A stretch of DNA of 64,000 bases from Scenedesmus sp. ARA3 (lineage: Eukaryota > Chlorophyta > Chlorophyceae > Sphaeropleales > Scenedesmaceae), in NCBI GenBank assembly GCA_004335835.1, contig RWJK01001800.1:1-64000 (forward strand), in the 5' to 3' direction. Position 1 is the stretch's first letter. Each line of letters begins with the position of its first letter. Made by a program: the position numbers and the translations under genes. The notes beneath the pieces are model-generated. The model worked only from the letters and a program-made list of their open reading frames with translations, did not search any database and had not been told where the DNA came from. Of the stretch, positions 57,392 through 64,000 are shown piece after piece.

Positions 57392-60300
57392 GTGGAGCAA
57401 GACACATGCCGTTGCGAGGCCCATTGTTTGCAAATGACATGTATCCATCAGCTGAAGCTTGCGCCACATAGGATTGGTTTCAACAGGTTTTGCTTATTCT
57501 CTGGCTGCTCATGCAGCTTGTCTGGTTGCGTACCGCTTCCTCTGGAGAAGAGAGATGCCCTTGATTCCTGGACCATTATATCCGGCACACAGATCACTGG
57601 CTTCTGCCCCACCCAACGGCTTGAAATCGAGGCGCAGCAGCGGAAGGCGATGGACCTGTTGGCAACTATGTTTTACCCGGGTCCTTCTTGGAACGGTTCG
57701 TTATGGCAGTTGTACATCAACCAGACTCTGGAGATGTATCCAACTCTGTCAGGCTTCTATGGCGAGGGCAAGCTCGAGGAAAAACCAACGTTCGCCTTCA
57801 CAGACCCGTACCAAGGCTCAGGCGGGGACCTGCAGTTCACTGTGAAGTTTGAGTCCATCAATGGTGCGTTCTACATCACAGAGATTTTCACCGTCACCTT
57901 GAACGTCGCTACCCCAGAACTCATTAAGTTGCTACCACAAACGCCTTACTTACGGTCATTTATGGCGGGTGGAGATGAAGGCCCGCAGCAGCCCTTCCCT
58001 ACTGAGTTAGCTGCAGTTGCACCATCCTCTTTGAAGATCTTCAGCCTGACAGGGATGAACTTATGCTGCCGACTGCCAGAAGAGTGGAGCTCTTGGGATA
58101 CGATTGAGGAGCTGGCTATCAGATTTAACGCGGGAGTCACTGGTCCCCTGCCAAACTGGGTGGGGATGAAGTCGCTCAAGTTTCTGGACTTGCAGTGGAA
58201 CGGCATTACCGGCACGCTTCCTGCAAGCTACGGCTCAGCCACTTGGTCCAAGTCCCTGCGATACCTCCGTTTACAGGATAATAGGGGGCTGTCAGGCACC
58301 ATACCAGGCGCGTGGTCCACACTGGCCGCGAAAGAGATCAACTTGGATGGCACAAACGTCACCGGGTGTGTGCCAGACCAGTTGGTAAACACGGTGCGGC
58401 CGCTGCGGTTTGCCCGGTGCTCCAGAAACAACACAGAGTTGCTAGCTCTGAAGGCACTGAAAGGGGTGATCGACAGGGAGGGCACTGCGCTACAAAGCTG
58501 GCAGGAGGACCCAAGCGACTTCACGCCCGATCCAACGGAAGGTGACTGTTGTTGTTCAAATCAAATCGACACATGTGTGGGGTTACTGTATCATGCGAGT
58601 TTGTGGTCAGCGCTGCTACATATTGTTGTGGCGTCGGAAATGTCATTGACAACAAAATTGTAGCCACCGCAATGTAGTGGTCACTACTGACTGTATCGCA
58701 AACCCTGACTTATGTTGCAACTCATCATCAAGCACCGTCACCAACCATGGGAGACGGCGGCACTGTGGCTCTTGTAGGTATATTGTGCTTTAGGAACGCA
58801 TGTGTGCCCTGCTCTGGTGTTGCCATTGCTGTTGTTCGATACATTAGCCTAGACTTGCAGGCTATGCACTACTGAGTGGTAGCTGCTTTCCAAGGTGTGC
58901 GCTGAGTCAGCCTACAATGCAGCTGCACAGTCACGAACATGGCGGAGGCTTGTGCAGAACTATGCACTCCCAGCCATGTGGAGTTGCAGATGCACGCTGG
59001 ACGGCAATCTTCTTGTACATGGCGGCATACCGCTGTGAAACTACAATTGCTTGTGCCTTCGAAATCACCCGGCTCTGCTGCCATGGAGCACACTACACAA
59101 CACCACCAAATCAAGGTTACACGCGTTGCTGCGCACAATCATACTCAAGTAAACACCGCCGCCATATGCATTTGATGTTCTGCGCAGGTGCACCCCCAGG
59201 ACTGTCTCCTTACTGGTGTCGGAAATGGGCACGGGTGACTTGCGACCAGTCAAATGAAGTGTCTGGCCTGGACTTTGACGGCTTGGCAATCAATGGCGCA
59301 TTTGCGGGTGTGCTGGAAGTGATGCAGCAGCTGCCAGCTTTGCAGGTGAGCCTCTGCTGCAGCATGCATGCTGCTTGGCAATCAATGGCACATTTGTGGG
59401 TGTGCACATATGGACTGCGCAGCCCATCCGCTACAGGGGCAGGCGCAGGCAGGCTCACTGAGAAGACGAAGAATTTGCCATGGCAACGGTTGTGGTTGTT
59501 GCGCACAGATCATTGCTCAAGGTCGAAATGTTTGTTTGTCTGTGCAGTTGAGTGAACTGTGTGTGGCCTGCTGACTTTCAGCTGTTCAAGGGTTGAAATG
59601 ACACGCTCTTGGCCATATGGCGCATGCATGTCAACGCATAGTACTACGTGCTTGCTTACCCCCTCTGCCTGTCATGCCACGCCCCCCTGCAGTCACTCAG
59701 TCTATCATGCTCTAGCATTGCTGGAGCGCTGCCGGCAGAGCTGTCAAATCTAGCCAACCTGAGGCACCTAGATCTCAGCAGCAACCCTGGCCTTGCCGGC
59801 AGCCTGCCTGCTGCACTGGCTGCTTTGAGCTTCCTGCAAACGCTGGACGTGTCCGGCTGCGGTGTCAGTGGCACGCTGCCGGCTGCGTATGCCGCGCTGC
59901 AGCAGCTGCGGGAGTTCCGTGCCGCCAACAGCAGCATCAGCGGGCAGCTGCCTGGTAGCTGGGGCCTGCTGCAGAGCCTGCAGGTGATGTAGCTCAATGC
60001 GATTCATTCACCCTTTCATGCAACATGTGGCTATATAAGCGTCAGCTGCTCGCCGAGCATCTCCAAGACATTGCATGCAGCCATAGTTGTGCGCCAGTCA
60101 AAGACTTGCCTGACGTTTGCCATATGTTGCAAAACAGAGCGAATTTGGTATGACAAGATTCTGTTTGCATGACTTGCACTGTGCACATCACGACTGACAG
60201 GTCAAACAACATGTCATGGCGTTCATCGAAATTTACGTAAGCCTCTTTCTTGTGCTGCATGGCTGCAGGTGCTGGACTTGAGCAATGCGCAGCTCACCGG

Positions 60301-61670
60301 CAGCATCCCTGCTGCATGGTTTGACAGCGCAGCACGCAAAGCAGAAGCCCGAGCCCTGCTGCTTGACGCTCAAGCAAGCATGAAAGCCCGACAGTCCATC
60401 ATGACGGCAGCTGCGGCTTCGACATTGACGTTGACACATGCGGAGGCCACTCTACCAGCGCTGTCGCCAACAGTTGTGCATGCGCTAGAGCAGGCGGCAA
60501 CAGCAGCCAGCAGCGGGCCAGGCATGACAACGGGCCTCACGCAGGTGCAGGAGCTGCGGCTTGCAGGGAATAAGTTGAACGGCAGCATCAGCGGTATCGA
60601 GATGCTAGGCAGCTTGCGGGTGCTGGAGCTGTCAGGCAACAGCCTCGGTGGGCGGTTGCCGCAACAGCTGATGATGCTGAGCAAGCTGCAGGTAGGCCGT
60701 GGTGGTTCACATTGCTTTTTGAGTAAGCAAAAATATGTAGGGCTGCTAGTGACGCAGCAGTGAGCGCTTGGCGGGCACTCTAGCAGCGACTCCGTCGCAC
60801 AAAGTCATGATGTTTTGCAGCGATGCTGATACGTGGCGGGATTGCAACAGCTGGTGGGCTGCATTATCGTGCTCTTGAAGCATGTCAGCTGAATTGGTTG
60901 TTGTTGGCAGTCACATGTGCAATGCATTGTCCAGCTGTCCTTACCTTGAAAAAGCACAAGCAGATTTGCTTGACAAGGTACCTTGAACTCACACCAGCCT
61001 TGCTGTTTGAAGTGTGAAAGGATACCTTAAATGGTTGAAAGCAACAGCCAGTTGTAAGCCATTGCAACTACAGCAGCAGCATGACGATTGGGACGCCTGC
61101 TTATTTCAAAGCATACTTGCAACACACAGCACCTTCAAGAATGCGATAACGTGCTTCTCACTCATGCTGCCACGTGTGACTTGAGCAGGAGTTGCGCCTG
61201 CGCGCCACAGCCCTGAGCGGCTCGCTGCCTGACAGCTTTGCGCGGCTGTCACAGCTGCAAGCCTTGGACCTGGCCGGCAACAACATATCAGGTGGGAGCT
61301 CGAGGTGGCACGACTTTGTTGACTGTGCCTGACGCTTGCTGTTCAAGCTGGGTGACTTACAGTGTTGGTGATTTGGTTGGGCACTGCTGCTGGTGCACAC
61401 TGCTCAGAATACTTGGCGCTGGACCTGGCCGGCAACAACATCACAGGTGGGTGCTCTCCCTGCCACACCTCTGACCAATTCAGCGGAGCTTGTGCAGGTC
61501 GCTCAGTGCGACCAACGGTGTGAAGTCACCAAGTTGGTTAAGCAGTACTGTCGTTGCTCACTGCTCAGCATTCTTGCCTGCCACACTGTTACTAGCAAGG
61601 CTGCTTCTGCCACTGCCGCTGCTCATGCTCTTGTCACATTTCCTGCAGTCAATTCTCATGCTGTCTGGTG

Positions 61671-61751
<81 letters not shown>

Positions 61752-62023
61752 CAGGCACTCTGCCAGAGATCTGGGTGGGCCTCACGCAGCTGCGCAGCAT
61801 GGACCTATCATCCAACATGCTGTCGGGTGTGCTGCCGCTGCTGTGGGGCCGCCTGGGGGCCCCCACCCACAGCCTTCAGCTGCTGCTGCTGGGTGACAAC
61901 CCCTGCATGGATCCTGCTGCTCTGGCCAGCAGCATCCAGCAGTCTGGCATCCTGAGCAGCGGACGCGTCAGGGTGGAGGTGTCCAGCGCAGCTAACAGGG
62001 ACTGCATGGTGGGGCCGCCTTGA
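57392..62023 (+). CDS. Leucine-rich-repeat protein (LRR-B)
   Basis: Exons 57392..58541, 59188..59345, 59693..59983, 60269..60691, 61189..61291, 61755..62023 join in phase (about 797 residues if the ATG at 57392 is used; a later start, or an acceptor near 57509, is equally possible). A first LRR block (SLKFLDLQWNGITGTLP, SLRYLRLQDNRGLSGTIP) closes with TNVTGCVPDQL. Then an LRR N-cap of plant type follows: ELLALKALKGVI..ALQSW and WCRKWARVTCD. The second LRR block has LRHLDLSSNPGLAGSLP, LQTLDVSGCGVSGTLP, VQELRLAGNKLNGSI, LQALDLAGNN and LRSMDLSSNMLSGVLP, ending NRDCMVGPP. No kinase, so receptor-like protein or extracellular LRR is the inference. LRR-A has a similar SGCVP cap at the junction, suggesting a repeated module. 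Confidence 0.85.
61260..61450 (+). repeat. Donor-junction duplication in LRR-B, 155-bp period
   Basis: The exon end at 61291 (ALDLAGNNIS, then GTGGGAG) recurs at 61446 (ALDLAGNNIT, then GTGGGTG), in the downstream intron. Confidence 0.88.
61668..61750. repeat. Long intronic (GCT/CTG)n tract before a splice acceptor
   Basis: About 27 near-perfect TGC/CTG triplets ending at the TTTCAG acceptor of the last LRR-B exon, so the run takes the place of the polypyrimidine tract. Confidence 0.9.
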
Positions 62024-62386
62024 CGAGCTCAACCGCGTCAATCAAGGCCTGGTGTGCGAGCAACGATCGGTGTGGAGCAGACAACAACTTGTCCGCTGCT
62101 TTGCATGGCCGCCGCTTCGGCCTCTGTACTACTTGTAGTAGCATGCAGCACTTTGGTTCAAGGCTGGTATACTTGAGGGGTTGACATCTAGGAGTAGAAT
62201 TTCTAGCACACTTGATTGTGCATGAGCAGGGAATGCGCAGTGCAGTGGCTACTGCAGATCTGCAGACCTTCTAGAAGGCCTTGACTTGGTGATCATTGAC
62301 AGGGTGACTTGGATGCTTGCTGAGCGCACTGAAAGATTTGTCAGCGATGGTGGTTTTGTCATGCTGTCCCGGGTTTGTTACAACGT

Positions 62387-62391
62387 TGTAA
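62387..62391 (+). terminator. Candidate TGTAA polyadenylation signal of LRR-B
   Basis: TGTAA about 365 bases after the stop at 62023; another occurs near 62447. Confidence 0.3.
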
Positions 62392-63545
62392 ACAGGTCAA
62401 CCTGTTGACGTTCAATGCTTACAGAGACGCCTGAGCATCAATACATGTAACAAATGTTGGAATACTGCCGCCGAAGTTGCAACACGTGCGGGGTTGGTTT
62501 CTTGTAACAGCCAACTTGTGACAGGGTGCAGCCGCTGTTCGTTTTCACAATGCGACAGTGCAACAGGCAGCTGCCTGCAGGTGGCCAGCTGGCCACCAGA
62601 ACCCTGCAGTGATGCAACACAATTGAGCCGCTCACATTCGCGTAAAACATTAAAGACGCTGCAGACATGTCCAACTCAAGGGTTACAATTGGCACGATCA
62701 CACCATCATCATCATGTTACCCATCAAGCCAACAGTGGCACCGCATTGGCACAATCACACCGTCATGCCGTTATGTTCCGCCAGCCTGGCGGTCTGAGAC
62801 TGCAGCACGCCCTGTCAGCCCAGCAAGCAGCAACATATTCTACCAGCTCAACAACTACACATTCGTGAAACAACAGGTGATGCTACTCATCATGAGTGGC
62901 ACCCCTGCAGCTACTGCCAGTGCTGCTGTGAATGGCAGAAAAACTCAATGGCACCAACAAACCGGCAGCACCCTGCACCTCAATTTGCAGGCATGTTCAG
63001 ACAACATCGTGGCTTCAACAGCCACAACAGCATCAACCCTTGCCACCAGCCAGGCACTGCTACTGCGCAACTCACCCTACTCCGTATCTCCAACAAACAT
63101 GCGACCGGTAGTCATAACAACTAGCAGTTGCTTCAGCAACAGCAACAACTGCAGCAACTCAGGCAGCTGCTGAACCTCTCCTCCACGCGGCAATCATCCT
63201 GCTGACATGCGTCGACTCAACCCTATGCAGCGCACTGTACCAGGCATCCAGCATCCACCATGCGCAACGCATTATAAAGTAATGGATGAGTGACTGACCC
63301 AACTGCTAACACAATATTCGGCATTATGACCTTGAAAGCCCAGCCCTGCAAACCTCGGCTCTTGTAACACTAACAACTAGCCCATATCAAGTTCAGCTGG
63401 GCAGCCACACAACATCCACCAGTGTACTGCTAGCGAAGACACATCATGCGGCAACCAGAACTTCGCACCAACTTGCATGCGCCAATCAACAACGGACGAC
63501 GGGAAGCGCCACTCAGGGGCCAAAGAATAGTGCTTTAGATCAACC

Positions 63546-63644
63546 CGGCCATCCAGAAAGATTTACCTGGCCATCCAGATAGATCTACCTGGCCGTCCAG
63601 ATAGATCTACCTGGCCATCCAGATAGATCAACCTGGCCATCCAG
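63546..63644. repeat. 22-bp minisatellite, about 4.5 units
   Basis: Tandem units of CCTGGCCATCCAGATAGATC plus two variable bases; the first unit is the most diverged. Confidence 0.92.
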
Positions 63645-64000
63645 GAGCTGCCAGACAACACATCACCTGGTCCAGCATTGCTTGCAGGTGCGCAGTTGTG
63701 CACTTACCATGCCTAAAACTGTCATTTTACATCACTGTACAACTGGCCCTGCGCCTGCAGCAGCCCCACCTCCGTGCAGCCCTGCCAGCACATTGACAGG
63801 CAACAGCCAGCTGTAGCACCGGACATGTTATAACCTGTGCAGGCTATGTGTACGGCTTGCTCCCTATACAACTCACAAGCCACTTGTACACAGCTGCTGC
63901 AGCCACCGGGCAGCCGGATCTGTAGCAGGCGTCGATGCCGATGCTGCAACGCCGCATACCCACACATACGCAGCTGCCACACCAGTCATGCAGCTGGATT

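Larger units (their letters stand above)
62024..64000. other. Intergenic, no gene recognised
   Basis: A plus frame at 62667-63173 is open but of biased Ser/Thr/Asn composition, with no domain. Holds a minisatellite (63546-63644) and an 18-base palindrome GGTGGCCAGCTGGCCACC at 62580-62597. Confidence 0.5.

Noticed and set aside
62580..62597. 18-base palindrome GGTGGCCAGCTGGCCACC (and a 17-base relative at 10079)
   Set aside because: GC-rich palindromes of this size are not convincing as sites without other evidence; no function can be tied to them.
62667..63173. Plus-strand frame of 168 codons after LRR-B
   Set aside because: Low-complexity Ser/Thr/Asn composition, internal repeat of a CACAATCACACC-like phrase, no splice or domain support.

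Overview
This window looks like nuclear DNA of a green alga (Chlorophyta). A scenedesmacean-type alga is my inference from style, not from a database match. The support is: intron-dense genes whose introns mostly run GTGAGN...CTGCAG, TGTAA motifs downstream of several stop codons, GC content in the mid-fifties by eye, and very many pure CAG/CTG runs that code for poly-Q, poly-A or poly-S in exons and also fill introns. Most listed ORFs are shadows; the real genes were assembled by joining exons whose splice phases agree.

Layout, left half: a truncated short-chain dehydrogenase on the minus strand (1-1.6 kb); a Q-rich protein of unknown function on the plus strand (4.15-9.77 kb); a poorly defined stretch with degenerate tandem duplications (10-13.1 kb); an F-box-like leucine-rich-repeat protein on the minus strand (13.4-15.4 kb) with one in-frame TGA; a C2-domain class 3 lipase on the minus strand (about 17.2-28.5 kb); and a roughly 2,500-residue SU(Z)12/VEF-type Polycomb repressive complex 2 subunit on the minus strand (29.26-39.68 kb).

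Layout, right half, all plus strand: a small unrecognised gene divergent from the Polycomb gene (about 39.9-40.7 kb); a region with an inverted broken copy of a protease exon and a dispersed repeat (41.2-41.7 kb); a secreted two-domain fasciclin (FAS1) protein (42.5-47.6 kb); a papain-like cysteine protease (49.2-53.7 kb); and two leucine-rich-repeat proteins (54.2-57.0 and 57.4-62.0 kb) that might be one gene. The fasciclin and protease proteins open with hydrophobic leaders, so this side may be a run of secretory-pathway genes.

The most unusual feature is a repeated architectural oddity: short tandem duplications centred on splice junctions. In the lipase gene 11 of the 14 exons from the C2 domain onward have one to five extra partial copies. 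Each copy carries an exon end, its splice site and some flanking intron, mostly at 73-130 bp spacing. The extra copies always sit inside the adjacent intron. The same pattern occurs in the Polycomb gene, in the Q-rich gene and in an LRR gene, on both strands, so it is not confined to one locus.
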